NCBI RefSeq assembly: GCF_016316925.1
Contig: NZ_JAEEGB010000010.1
Location: 62,001-126,000 of the forward strand
Source of the DNA: Clostridium aciditolerans
Lineage (GTDB): Bacteria; Bacillota; Clostridia; Clostridiales; Clostridiaceae
DNA length: 64,000 nucleotides
Direction: 5' to 3'
The position numbers and the translations under genes are program-made. The notes beneath the pieces were generated by a model. That model saw only the letters and a list, made by a program, of their open reading frames with translations, did not search any database and had not been told where the DNA came from. Below, in pieces: positions 56,632-64,000 of the stretch; positions within the stretch are counted from its first letter, which is position 1, and each line of letters begins with the position of its first letter.

Positions 56632-57138
56632 CTAAAACAGTAATTTTGTAAGCTTATTCCAAATGTTCTCTTTCTCTACTTTATCCTGCGCTTTCTTTTC
56701 TGTTATTTTAATGTTTTCTTTGCCTAAATTTGTATAAACTGCCGCCCCTTTATCTGGTGGTAACATTTGAAGTTTATTAATTGCTATATCCTCAATGTAT
56801 TGTAAATTATTGTATTTAACAAGTTCAACCTTTAAATTTTCATTTTCTCTATTAATTTCATTTATATTATGTTTTGTTGAATTTAATTCCATCTGCATAT
56901 TATAAATAGCACAATATCTTCCTATAAGTACTAATCCAACTACAAATGTTAAAACAATGTTTCTTATTACTTTCACCTTATTATTGAGTCTTTTTTTAGC
57001 CTTTCTTTTTTTTCTTAACTTTTCCTTTTTGTTTTCTTCTTCATGGCTTTGGTTATCCCTATAAGGTCTGTATTCAGGCTGTAGAACGGTATTACCTTGT
57101 ATGAAGCTCTCTTCATTTACCACTATCACTTTATTCAC
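56632..57138 (-). CDS. ftsL: FtsL-like division protein
   Basis: A 168-residue bitopic protein: basic cytoplasmic part, one membrane helix (IRNIVLTFVVGLVLIGRYCAI), then a leucine-zipper-like coiled coil (ELNSTKHNINEINRENENLKVELVKYNN). It lies between rsmH and spoVD, the ftsL position. The start may be the GTG at 57138 or the GTG at 57129, which has the better spacing from GAGGTG. The C-terminal tail (KENIKITEKKAQDKVEKEN) is longer than usual. Confidence 0.8.
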   Translation of the reverse strand: MNKVIVVNEESFIQGNTVLQPEYRPYRDNQSHEEENKKEKLRKKRKAKKRLNNKVKVIRNIVLTFVVGLVLIGRYCAIYNMQMELNSTKHNINEINRENENLKVELVKYNNLQYIEDIAINKLQMLPPDKGAAVYTNLGKENIKITEKKAQDKVEKENIWNKLTKLLF

Positions 57139-57156
57139 CTCACCTAAAATTTAGAA

Positions 57157-58086
57157 CTATATTCTTTCCGATACCCTGAGCTTAGCACTTTTGCTCCTTG
57201 AATTTACATTCATCTCTTCTTCTGAAGGATCAATAGGTTTTTTAGTTATAATTTTTATATAAGGTTTTTTTCCACATACGCAAACTGGAAAATCTGAGGG
57301 ACATGTACATGGGTTTTCTAATTGCTTGAACTTAGTTTTTATTATTCTATCCTCTAGTGAATGAAATGTTATAACTGCTATTCTACCTCCTTTATTTAAA
57401 TGTTCTACACTGTCTTCTACAGCTTTATTTAATATTTGAAGCTCTCTATTAACTTCAATTCTTATAGCTTGGAAGGTCCTTTTTGCCGGGTGTCCCTCCT
57501 TTTGAAATTTAGCTGGAATAGCTTCTCTTATTATTTCTACGAGCTCCCCTGTAGTTTTTATATTTTCTCTTTCTCTTCTTTGTACAATAAATTTTGCTAT
57601 TCTTTTGGCAAACTTATCTTCACCATATTCTTTTATTATTCTAGATATATCCTGTTCACTGTAGCTATTAACTACATCATAGGCAGAAAGTGTGTCATCT
57701 CTATTCATCCTCATATCTAAAGGTGCATCCTTCATATAGCTGAAGCCTCTCTCACCTTCATCCAATTGATAAGATGAAACTCCTAAATCCATCATTATGC
57801 CATCGATTTTTTCTATTCCTAAATCCTTTAAAATTTCATCTATATTATAAAAATTGCTATGAACATAAGTTACATTATCAAATTCTTTTAATCTTTCTTG
57901 TGCCGCTTCTAGTGCACAAGTATCTTGATCTATTCCTATAAGTCTTCCTTTTGAAGATAATCTTTTAAGAATTTCAAATGAATGTCCACCGCCACCTAAG
58001 GTACAATCTACGTATGTACCATCTTCTTTTATATTAAGTGCTTCTATTGTTTCTTCTAATAATACTGATACATGTTTAAATTCCAT
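57157..58086 (-). CDS. rsmH: RsmH, 16S rRNA m4C1402 methyltransferase
   Basis: It methylates N4 of C1402 in 16S r[20 protein letters not shown] starts the protein at the ATG 58086 behind GGAGGAAA; the frame extends 18 codons upstream without conservation. SAM motif [51 protein letters not shown] and [12 protein letters not shown] are all there. 309 residues. mraZ ends 37 bases upstream of its start codon region. Confidence 0.97.
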   Translation of the reverse strand: MEFKHVSVLLEETIEALNIKEDGTYVDCTLGGGGHSFEILKRLSSKGRLIGIDQDTCALEAAQERLKEFDNVTYVHSNFYNIDEILKDLGIEKIDGIMMDLGVSSYQLDEGERGFSYMKDAPLDMRMNRDDTLSAYDVVNSYSEQDISRIIKEYGEDKFAKRIAKFIVQRRERENIKTTGELVEIIREAIPAKFQKEGHPAKRTFQAIRIEVNRELQILNKAVEDSVEHLNKGGRIAVITFHSLEDRIIKTKFKQLENPCTCPSDFPVCVCGKKPYIKIITKKPIDPSEEEMNVNSRSKSAKLRVSERI

Positions 58087-58123
58087 AACTATTTCCTCCA
58101 CTACTATCAATTCTGTTATATCT

Positions 58124-58552
58124 CTAAATTCCAAGTTCACTCATCTGTTCTGCAATTTCATCAAAGTCTATATTTGAATTGTTATATTCTTCCCAGTTCT
58201 CCTTACTCCAAATTTCTACTCTATTGGATACCCCAATACTTACTATTTCCTTTTTTACCTTTGCATATTCCAAAAGATTTTGTGGAATTAAGCTTCTTCC
58301 TTGCTTGTCCATATCAATCTCATTAGCTCCTGAAAAGAAAAATCTAACAAAGGCTCGGGCATTCTTACTTGTTAATGGGAGGTTTTTCAACTTTTGCTCT
58401 AATATTTCCCACTCACTTAAGGGGTATGCATATAAGCAACCATCCAATCCTTTTGTGAGTATAAACTTGTTTCCAAGCTCTTCTCTAAACTTTGAAGGTA
58501 CAATTATTCTATTTTTACTATCTAAGGCATGCTCGTATTCACCTATAAACAT
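58124..58552 (-). CDS. mraZ: MraZ, transcription regulator of the division/wall cluster
   Basis: MraZ forms rings and represses its own operon by binding TGGGN-like repeats. The 142-residue protein has two AbrB-like MraZ folds: [26 protein letters not shown] and [24 protein letters not shown]. First gene of the cluster, with a repeat operator upstream. The ATG has a weak AGG-type ribosome binding site. Confidence 0.96.
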   Translation of the reverse strand: MFIGEYEHALDSKNRIIVPSKFREELGNKFILTKGLDGCLYAYPLSEWEILEQKLKNLPLTSKNARAFVRFFFSGANEIDMDKQGRSLIPQNLLEYAKVKKEIVSIGVSNRVEIWSKENWEEYNNSNIDFDEIAEQMSELGI

Positions 58553-58576
58553 CTTTGCACCCCAATTTTGTTATTT

Positions 58577-58605
58577 TCCTCCACTTTGCTCCACTTTTAA
58601 CCACT
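58577..58605 (-). promoter_or_regulatory. MraZ operator: three GTGG repeats spaced exactly 10 bp
   Basis: On the minus strand, GTGGTTAAAA, GTGGAGCAAA and GTGGAGGAAA lie end to end (CCAC at 58581, 58591 and 58601 on plus). MraZ is known to bind TGG-type repeats of 10-bp period just upstream of mraZ. They are about 25 bases before the start codon. Confidence 0.8.
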
Positions 58606-58915
58606 GAGTTTACATATTCTATATTAACATAAAAATTCCTCTTTTAAATAATCTTTTTTTAATATATTTTTTAAGTCTATTAAAATTGTTCTTTCTACCT
58701 TTATCGACTTCAGTTTTTCAACACTTTACAATATATTTTTTAATTATCTACATATCTATTCCATATTAGCCTTAATTCTACAATTATACATAAATATTAT
58801 CTTTTAGCCTTTTCCACATTAAGGCATTTAACCCTTAATATTTTTTTATAAAAAGTACCTACTTTTAGAATAATAATGTATAGGAGTTTTTAAAATAAGG
58901 AAAGGATGATTCAGT
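58606..58915. other. AT-rich region between the mraZ operator and the small ORF
   Basis: About 310 bases with very high A+T. It must hold the divergent promoters for mraZ and for the small ORF. TTGTAG-like and TATAAT-like hexamers abound, so none is called. No repeat or ORF seen. Confidence 0.6.
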
Positions 58916-59062
58916 ATGATGGGTAATAGTATAATGAAACATATGTTTAAGCATCACCATATGCGCTGTCTTAATAAAAGTGAAAAAGTGTGCATTGCAG
59001 CAATTATAGGATACAGTTTTATGAAAGGTATATGCATAGGTATGTACCTTGGAAGAAAATAA
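58916..59062 (+). CDS. Small 48-residue membrane-like protein of unknown function
   Basis: The frame begins MMGNSIMKHMFKHHHMRC, then a possible membrane helix (VCIAAIIGYSFMKGICIGMYLG) with GYSFMKGICIGMYLG resembling a GxxxG-rich helix, and ends in RK. AAGGAAAGGATG lies 8-18 bases upstream of the ATG pair. Three His in a row and two Cys near the N-terminus and in the helix could bind metal. I do not recognise it. A 10-bp hairpin follows the stop. Divergent from mraZ. Confidence 0.5.
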   Translation: MMGNSIMKHMFKHHHMRCLNKSEKVCIAAIIGYSFMKGICIGMYLGRK

Positions 59063-59090
59063 TGTTTTAGAAAATATTATTTCCTTATGT

Positions 59091-59119
59091 TGGTGAAAAG
59101 TCTAAATGTCTTTTCACCA
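59091..59119 (+). terminator. Hairpin after the 48-residue ORF
   Basis: TGGTGAAAAG (59091-59100) pairs with CTTTTCACCA (59110-59119), 28 bases after the stop. No clear T run follows, so it could also be a leader structure for the kinase gene. Confidence 0.4.
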
Positions 59120-59281
59120 TCTACTTATCAGTGCTGAGTCAGTTCGGCTAAAGTTGTGTGTTTATCAAAGGTTATTAGGTTCTTTAAAGTCAAATATTAA
59201 TCGCCAACTAGGAGGAATTTAAAGTAATATGTAGAACTTTTATACATTAAGTATTTTAAATTTACTAAATGGGGGATTATA

Positions 59282-61375
59282 ATGGACTATCAGTTATCTG
59301 ATCTTATAAGTATACCTCAACTTCAAAAATTGCTAAATAGCTTTTACACTGCAACTGGTATTGCCACAGGAATTGTCTCTATAAATGGTGATATATTGAC
59401 ATCTACAGCTTGGAGCGATATTTGTACAAAGTTTCATAGAGCAAATCCTAAGTCAAGTATTCGTTGTATTGAAAGTGATAAACAGGCCTTTGAGCCTTTT
59501 GCAAGAAGTGAAAAAATTATAAGCTATAAATGTAAAAATGGACTTATAGAGATAGGTACTCCAATAATAATAGAAGGAAAATTCCTTGCTATTATATACG
59601 CTGGGCAAATTCACTTCGAAGAGCCAGACATAGAATACTTTAAAAAACAGGCTGACGAATTTGGCTTCAATGAAAAAGAATATTTGAAAGCACTAAGAAA
59701 AGTTCCTGTTGTAAAGGAAAAAGAGTACATAAAAATTCTTAAGTTTTTAAAAGATTTATCTGAAATGATTGGAGAAATGGGTTTAAGTCAATTAAAATTA
59801 TTACAAGCACAAAAAAAGTTAGAAGTATCTGAACGAAGGTATAGACTAGCTCTCCATGGCTCTAATGATGGTATTTGGGATATAAATTTTTTAGATAATA
59901 CTGTCTATTTTTCACAAAGATTTATAGAAATTTTAGGTTATAGTAACGGTGAACTTAAATCATTAATTAATCATTTAGACAAAATTATTCATATTGATGA
60001 TATAGATTCTTTTTGGAGTGAATATTATAATCACTTAGACAATAAATCTGACCATTTTATTAAAGAGGTACGAATTAGAACCAAATGGGGATATGATAAA
60101 TGGGTACTAGTTAGAGGTGCTGCTACCTGGCATAACAATATTCCTATAAGAGTGGCTGGGTCTTTAACAGATTTATCTAATCAAAAATCTGCTGAAGCTA
60201 GCTTAAAAAGTGCACAAGTTTTTTCTAAAGCAATTATAGACTATGCAAATATAGTATTATGTGTGTTTAATTCCAGTGGAGAATTAACACAGTTCAGCCG
60301 ATATACGCAAGAGCTTTGGGGCTATTCTGAAAAAGAAGTATTAGGCTACGCCTGGATGGAAACTCTTTATCCCGGTGACGCTGGAAAAGAGCTGCTAAAC
60401 TTTATGTTGTCAATAGATACAAAAGATACTTTGCCTCAGCTAGAAAGCACCTTAATTTTTAAAGACAATTCTCTGCATACTATACTTTGGAATAGTAAAA
60501 TAGTAACAAATGAAGATGGATCAATAAAAAATATCATATGTTCAGGATTAGATATAACCGAAAGAAAAAATGCTGAAAGAAGATTGACAGAGTTTTTCGC
60601 AAATATCTCTCATGAACTAAGAACGCCTCTAAATATAATATTTAGTTCTCTTCAATTAATAGACCACTGTAGTGTTGGGGCTTCAGAAAGTATTAACAGC
60701 TGCATATGTAAAAAATACACGAAAGGTATGCAGCAAAATTGCTACAGATTATTAAGATTAGTAAATAACTTAATAGATATCACAAAGATTGATGCTGGAT
60801 ATCTAGAACTAAATATGGATCGATGCAATATAGTAAGTCTAGTAGAAGATATAACAGTATCAGTTGCAGAATATATAGAGAGCAAGAATATAAGTTTAAT
60901 ATTTGATACAGATATTGAGGAAAAAATCATATGTTGTGATTGTGATAAAATTGAAAGAATTGTTTTAAATCTTCTTTCAAATGCTACTAAATTTACTAAT
61001 GCTGGAGGGTTCATATTGGTAACTTTGCAGGATAAGGGCTCTAATACTATTATTTCTATAAAGGACACGGGAATAGGCATAGAAAAAAGCAAGTTAGAAA
61101 TTATATTTGAAAGGTTTAAGCAAGTAAATAAATCTTTTACACGGGACCATGAGGGTAGTGGAATAGGTTTATCCCTTGTAAAACATCTGGTAGAAATGCA
61201 TAAAGGATCTATTAAAGTTACTAGCGAATATGGCAAAGGTTCTGAGTTTATAATTGAACTTCCTGACAATTTAAATTTTGAAGATACCTGTAATAAAATC
61301 AAAAAACTATATACTAATGAGCACTATAAAGTCGAAAATATACATATAGAATTTTCCGATATATATTTTAGCTAA
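59282..61375 (+). CDS. Orphan histidine kinase with PocR sensor and PAS domains
   Basis: 697 residues: a PocR-type ligand-binding domain (about 5-165, with C48, C62 and C84), two PAS domains (about 183-300 and 312-428), then HisKA with H444 in NISHELRTP, and HATPase with N box RIVLNLLSNATKF, G1 DTGIGI and GSGIGLSLVKH. No signal or membrane helix, so cytoplasmic. PocR domains in other proteins bind small molecules such as propanediol-type compounds. Cysteines cluster in the kinase part (C463, C474, C476, C487, C551, C552, C554). No response regulator adjoins; Spo0A is a possible target, as for other clostridial orphan kinases. The ATG follows GGGGGA. Confidence 0.9.
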   Translation: MDYQLSDLISIPQLQKLLNSFYTATGIATGIVSINGDILTSTAWSDICTKFHRANPKSSIRCIESDKQAFEPFARSEKIISYKCKNGLIEIGTPIIIEGKFLAIIYAGQIHFEEPDIEYFKKQADEFGFNEKEYLKALRKVPVVKEKEYIKILKFLKDLSEMIGEMGLSQLKLLQAQKKLEVSERRYRLALHGSNDGIWDINFLDNTVYFSQRFIEILGYSNGELKSLINHLDKIIHIDDIDSFWSEYYNHLDNKSDHFIKEVRIRTKWGYDKWVLVRGAATWHNNIPIRVAGSLTDLSNQKSAEASLKSAQVFSKAIIDYANIVLCVFNSSGELTQFSRYTQELWGYSEKEVLGYAWMETLYPGDAGKELLNFMLSIDTKDTLPQLESTLIFKDNSLHTILWNSKIVTNEDGSIKNIICSGLDITERKNAERRLTEFFANISHELRTPLNIIFSSLQLIDHCSVGASESINSCICKKYTKGMQQNCYRLLRLVNNLIDITKIDAGYLELNMDRCNIVSLVEDITVSVAEYIESKNISLIFDTDIEEKIICCDCDKIERIVLNLLSNATKFTNAGGFILVTLQDKGSNTIISIKDTGIGIEKSKLEIIFERFKQVNKSFTRDHEGSGIGLSLVKHLVEMHKGSIKVTSEYGKGSEFIIELPDNLNFEDTCNKIKKLYTNEHYKVENIHIEFSDIYFS

Positions 61376-61400
61376 CTCTAGAATTTGAAAACAGCAACCT

Positions 61401-61428
61401 ACTTATATGCAAATATAGGCATATAAGT
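61401..61428 (+). terminator. Hairpin after the kinase gene
   Basis: ACTTATATGC (61401-61410) and GCATATAAGT (61419-61428) form a perfect 10-bp stem 25 bases after the stop. The T run is weak. I see nothing else in 61376-61530. Confidence 0.45.
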
Positions 61429-61530
61429 TGACTTTCTAGTTAGTTTCTCTATATTTATTAACAAACTTTTGAATGGTTTCAATGATAGTCAATTATAGGA
61501 TAAATATATGGATTAGGAGCAAACTATATA

Positions 61531-61692
61531 TAAGCAGGCATCCAAAATCTTAAGTAGATATCCCAAATCTATGATTTTGAGATGATCACTTACACAGAGT
61601 GCTGGTTTGGTGATAGTCACTTACACAGCGTGCTGATTTTGAGATGATCGCTTACTCAGCGAGTACTCATTCGACGAAAGGAGAAGGAGTTT
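61531..61692. repeat. Isolated 31-nt-unit module of the GAGGACA element family (copy F)
   Basis: TAAGCAGGCATCCAAAATCTTAAGTAGATATCCCAAATCT and the three following TCGCTTACACAGCG-like units match the inner module of copy E almost base for base, but the GAGGACA ends and the outer hairpins are absent. It supplies an in-frame ATG and about 15 spurious codons ahead of the next gene. Confidence 0.8.
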
Positions 61693-61733
61693 CATTTAGT
61701 AAATTTAAAGTATATATAGGAGATGTTTACTGT

Positions 61734-62168
61734 ATGAAAAAGTGTTTGTTTTTATCCACAGCTAATAGAGTTAAATATCACACTTCTGATAAGGCAAATC
61801 AAAAAATTAAAGAAGAAACTTTAGATAATATAAATTATTATAGAGGTAGAAGCAACATAGAAATATCTAATCGCATTAAAGAATTAAATAATGAATGGGA
61901 TATAGAAAGAGTCCTAGAAACTAATGCCTCTATGTTAATTGTTTTAGGGTCAATTTTAGCTATTACTACCAATAAAAAATATTGGCCATTTTTCACAGGG
62001 GCTATAGGTGGTTTTTTACTTCAACATGCAACACAAGGTTGGTGCCCTCCTCTTCCAATAATAAGAAACTTAGGCATAAGAACCTCAAGTGAAATAGATG
62101 AAGAAAAATTTTATTTGAAATACTTAAGAGGTGATTATGAAAAATGGAGTGACCGAACTGAACATTAG
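61734..62168 (+). CDS. DUF2892-type small membrane protein
   Basis: 144 residues from the ATG at 61734 (AGGAG 11 bases upstream). The C-terminal part has two hydrophobic segments and the DUF2892 pattern: ERVLETNASMLIVLGSILAITTNKKYWPFFTGAIGGFLLQHATQGWCPPLPIIRNLGIRTSSEIDEEKFYLKYLRGDY. The GWCPPLP.LR.LG.RT element is also known at the end of YgaP-like proteins. N-terminal part (1-45) is basic and not recognised. The open frame continues upstream to 61644 into repeat F, which I take as chance. Confidence 0.75.
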   Translation: MKKCLFLSTANRVKYHTSDKANQKIKEETLDNINYYRGRSNIEISNRIKELNNEWDIERVLETNASMLIVLGSILAITTNKKYWPFFTGAIGGFLLQHATQGWCPPLPIIRNLGIRTSSEIDEEKFYLKYLRGDYEKWSDRTEH

Positions 62169-62220
62169 TCATATATTTCTTCTTCAATTCGTGAAATAAG
62201 AATTTTGCGACGCAATTTTT

Positions 62221-62560
62221 AGAGGACAGTTGACAGAGGACAATTGACAGTGAAGGTGAGTTTTCCTCCTCACGTCAGAAAACTAATTTATTTTTTTAGG
62301 CTTGTTTTGCTAATGCAAAACATCGCTAATTTAAGCAGACATTCAAAATCTTAAGTAGATATCCCAAATCTTTGATTTGGTGATAGTCACTTACACAGAG
62401 TGCTGATTTTGAGATGGTCGCTTACACAGCGTATTGATTTGGAGTGAATCGCTTACTCAGAGAGTACTCCTGCGAAACAAAAGAGCAGGAGTTTCTTTTA
62501 AATTAAAGATTTTTCGTAGTATAGCGGAGAAAAATCCTCCTTCACTGTCCTCTGTCCTCT
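62221..62560. repeat. GAGGACA/ATTGACA inverted-end element, copy E (long form, reversed)
   Basis: 340 bp, opposite orientation to copy B, with the same ends, hairpins and a 31-nt-unit module (about 62331-62496): GTGATAGTCACTTACACAGAGTG..., GAGATGGTCGCTTACACAGCG..., GAGTGAATCGCTTACTCAGAGAG.... The module ends in a stem ACTCCTGC...GCAGGAGT. Palindromes TTTTGCGACGCAATTTT and AATACGTCGTATT lie outside the ends. Confidence 0.85.
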
Positions 62561-62855
62561 AAAAAATAATACGTCGTATTATTTTTATTTTACGAATTAC
62601 AGTACTTATTTGCTCTTTTTTCCTATAAAAGTCACCAAATTAAATTATAGTATAGCTCTCCTTTAGATTCATTTTCCTATATTTAATTACATATTTACCT
62701 CTTATCCTTGAAATGGCCAGGCTTCTAGAGTATAATTTAATAGGTAATTTAGAAACCTTTGTATTTTAGTGTGAAAATCATGGAAAAGTGGAAACTTTTA
62801 GTTCATAGATTTGAAACTTAAAATTTAATATAATTTAAGAAAGGAATGTACACAA
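62561..62855. other. Non-coding stretch between repeat E and ychF
   Basis: About 295 bases; after the outer palindrome of repeat E it is plain AT-rich sequence that must contain the ychF promoter. The sequence TTAAATTATAGTATA at 62640-62654 resembles one upstream of spoVD's repeat D (54190s). Nothing else was recognised. Confidence 0.5.
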
Positions 62856-63953
62856 ATGAAACTTGGAATTGTAGGATTGCCGAACGTAGGAAAAAGTACT
62901 TTATTTAATGCTATAACTCAAGCAGGAGCTGAATCTGCAAACTATCCATTCTGTACAATTGAACCAAATGTTGGAGTAGTTAGCGTACCTGATAAACGAT
63001 TAGATGTACTTGAAAAAATATATAATACAAAAAAGAAAATATATACAGCTATTGAGTTCTATGATATAGCTGGACTAGTTAGAGGTGCAAGTAAAGGTGA
63101 AGGTCTTGGAAACAAGTTCTTATCACATATAAGAGAAGTTGAATCTATAGTTCACGTGGTAAGATGCTTTAATGATCCTAATGTTGTCCATGTGGATGGT
63201 TCTGTAGATCCTATCCGTGATATCGAAACTATAAACCTTGAGCTTATTTTTTCAGATTTAGAAGCGATAGATAAAAGAATAGAAAAAGTTGTTAAGCTAG
63301 CTAAAAGTGGAAATAAAGAAGCAAAAATTGATCATGAGTTAATGCTAAAGATTAAAAATCATTTAGAAGCAGGTAAACCTGTAAGAACTTTAGAATTGAC
63401 TGATGATGAAGCAGATCTTGCTAAAGGATATTTTTTACTTACAACTAAACCTGTACTGTATGTATCAAATATCTCTGAAGATGATTTAATTTCAGGAAAC
63501 TTAGAAAACGAATATGTAAAAAAAGTTAAAGAATATGCTGCAACTGAAGGCTCAGAAGTAATTATCATTTCAGCCAAAATTGAAGAGGAACTTTCTGTCC
63601 TTGAAGGTGAAGAAAAAACTGAAATGCTTGGCGAGTACGGCTTAGATGAAGCTGGACTTGATAAATTAATACATGCAAGCTATAAACTTCTAGGTCTTAT
63701 GAGTTTCTTAACTGCTGGTGTTCAGGAAGTAAGAGCTTGGACTATAAAGCAAGGAACTAAAGCACCTCAGGCTGCAGGAAAAATTCATACTGATATAGAG
63801 AAAGGCTTTATAAGAGCAGAGATTATTTCATATGATAAATTAATAGAAGTAGGTTCAGAAGCTGCAGCAAAGGAAAAAGGATATTATAGACTTGAAGGAA
63901 AAGAATACGTTATGCAGGATGGAGATATAGTTCACTTTAGATTTAACGTTTAA
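62856..63953 (+). CDS. ychF: YchF, Obg-family ATPase/GTPase
   Basis: A universally conserved P-loop NTPase linked to ribosomes and stress. G1 GLPNVGKSTLFNAIT (8-22), YPFCTIEPNVGVV switch, G3-like DIAGLVRGASKGEGLGNKFLSHIREV, and a C-terminal TGS domain (RAWTIKQGTKAPQAAGKIHTDIEKGFIRAEI). 365 residues, normal. The NxxE G4 motif (YVSNISEDD) replaces NKXD, in line with ATP preference. The ATG has AAAGGAATG. Confidence 0.97.
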   Translation: MKLGIVGLPNVGKSTLFNAITQAGAESANYPFCTIEPNVGVVSVPDKRLDVLEKIYNTKKKIYTAIEFYDIAGLVRGASKGEGLGNKFLSHIREVESIVHVVRCFNDPNVVHVDGSVDPIRDIETINLELIFSDLEAIDKRIEKVVKLAKSGNKEAKIDHELMLKIKNHLEAGKPVRTLELTDDEADLAKGYFLLTTKPVLYVSNISEDDLISGNLENEYVKKVKEYAATEGSEVIIISAKIEEELSVLEGEEKTEMLGEYGLDEAGLDKLIHASYKLLGLMSFLTAGVQEVRAWTIKQGTKAPQAAGKIHTDIEKGFIRAEIISYDKLIEVGSEAAAKEKGYYRLEGKEYVMQDGDIVHFRFNV

Positions 63954-63974
63954 GGTGATCTTCAGCCATAAAAG

Positions 63975-64000
63975 TTAACTTATACCCCATGCTATGTTTC
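63975..64000. repeat. Probable start of a second copy of the 229-bp palindrome, cut by the window end
   Basis: TAAAAGTTAACTTATACCCC and ATGCTATGTTTC resemble the terminus GAAAATTGACTTACACCCC.GACTATGTTTCC of the element at 39954-40182, with several differences. The rest lies outside the window. Confidence 0.45.

Noticed and set aside
59120-59281. c-di-GMP, cobalamin or PreQ1 riboswitch ahead of the kinase
   Set aside because: None of the invariant bases of these classes could be matched; left as an unexplained leader.
61644-61733. N-terminal extension of the DUF2892 gene
   Set aside because: Encoded by repeat module F; the ATG at 61734 has an AGGAG and keeps the whole recognisable domain.
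62331-62496. CRISPR-like array of 31-nt units
   Set aside because: Units are contiguous with no spacers, diverge by many bases, and no cas gene is in the window.

Overview
The window reads as chromosome of a low-GC, endospore-forming, anaerobic member of the Clostridiaceae. It carries spo0A, spoIVB, the whole spoIIIA operon and spoVD, and the gene order is typical of clostridia (spo0A-spoIVB-recN-argR-nadK-tlyA-dxs-ispA-xseB-xseA-nusB-asp23-spoIIIAH..AA-efp-pepP). MurE carries the DNPR motif of meso-diaminopimelate-adding enzymes and dapF is present, so a meso-DAP peptidoglycan is likely. Nearly everything from 1 to 58.6 kb is on the minus strand. Only rqcH, a 48-residue ORF, a sensor kinase, a DUF2892-type gene and ychF are on plus.

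Layout by position; minus-strand units are transcribed right to left. (1) 0-20 kb: sporulation and housekeeping genes, with spo0A under a sigma-H-like promoter that overlaps a perfect 0A box, then spoIIIA, efp and pepP. (2) 20.5-27.4 kb: a type IV pilus operon (pilB, pilC, a major pilin, minor pilins, PilM/N/O-like proteins). (3) 27.5-36.8 kb: a lipoprotein, dapF, rqcH, an RNA methyltransferase, an amidase, a PyrR-controlled pyrR-uraA unit, rluD and lspA. (4) 37.7-42.8 kb: yteA/dksA-like and aroB-mtnN-aroF-aroA. (5) 42.9-58.6 kb: the division and wall cluster mraZ-rsmH-ftsL-spoVD-murE-murF-mraY-spoVE-ftsQ-DUF881-sbp-DUF881, followed by yggS-sepF-yggT-ylmH-divIVA. (6) 58.9-64 kb: a small orphan gene, a PocR/PAS histidine kinase, repeats, a DUF2892 gene and ychF.

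The most unusual content lies outside ordinary genes. In the pilus operon, pilC and the pilN-like gene have coding sequence well upstream of any ATG/GTG/TTG. In both, an AUA codon sits at good distance from a strong AAGGAG Shine-Dalgarno sequence, and a minor pilin may start at AUU overlapping the previous stop codon. Several families of structured non-coding repeats are scattered through the window: (a) five copies of an element bounded by GAGGACA/ATTGACA inverted ends, two of them enlarged by a module of 31-nt tandem units with compensatory stem changes, plus one isolated module; (b) four copies of a palindromic element with GCATCTGAAA ends; (c) a 229-bp near-perfect palindrome between aroA and aroF, with what looks like the start of a second copy at the window end; (d) a two-hairpin element placed twice inside the spoIIIA operon, each time directly after a stop codon.

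Starts were moved from the longest ORF to the codon with a proper ribosome binding site where the sequence justified it; each change is stated. No tRNA, rRNA, CRISPR array, phage or insertion-sequence transposase was seen. Functions rest on reading motifs by eye; no database search was possible.
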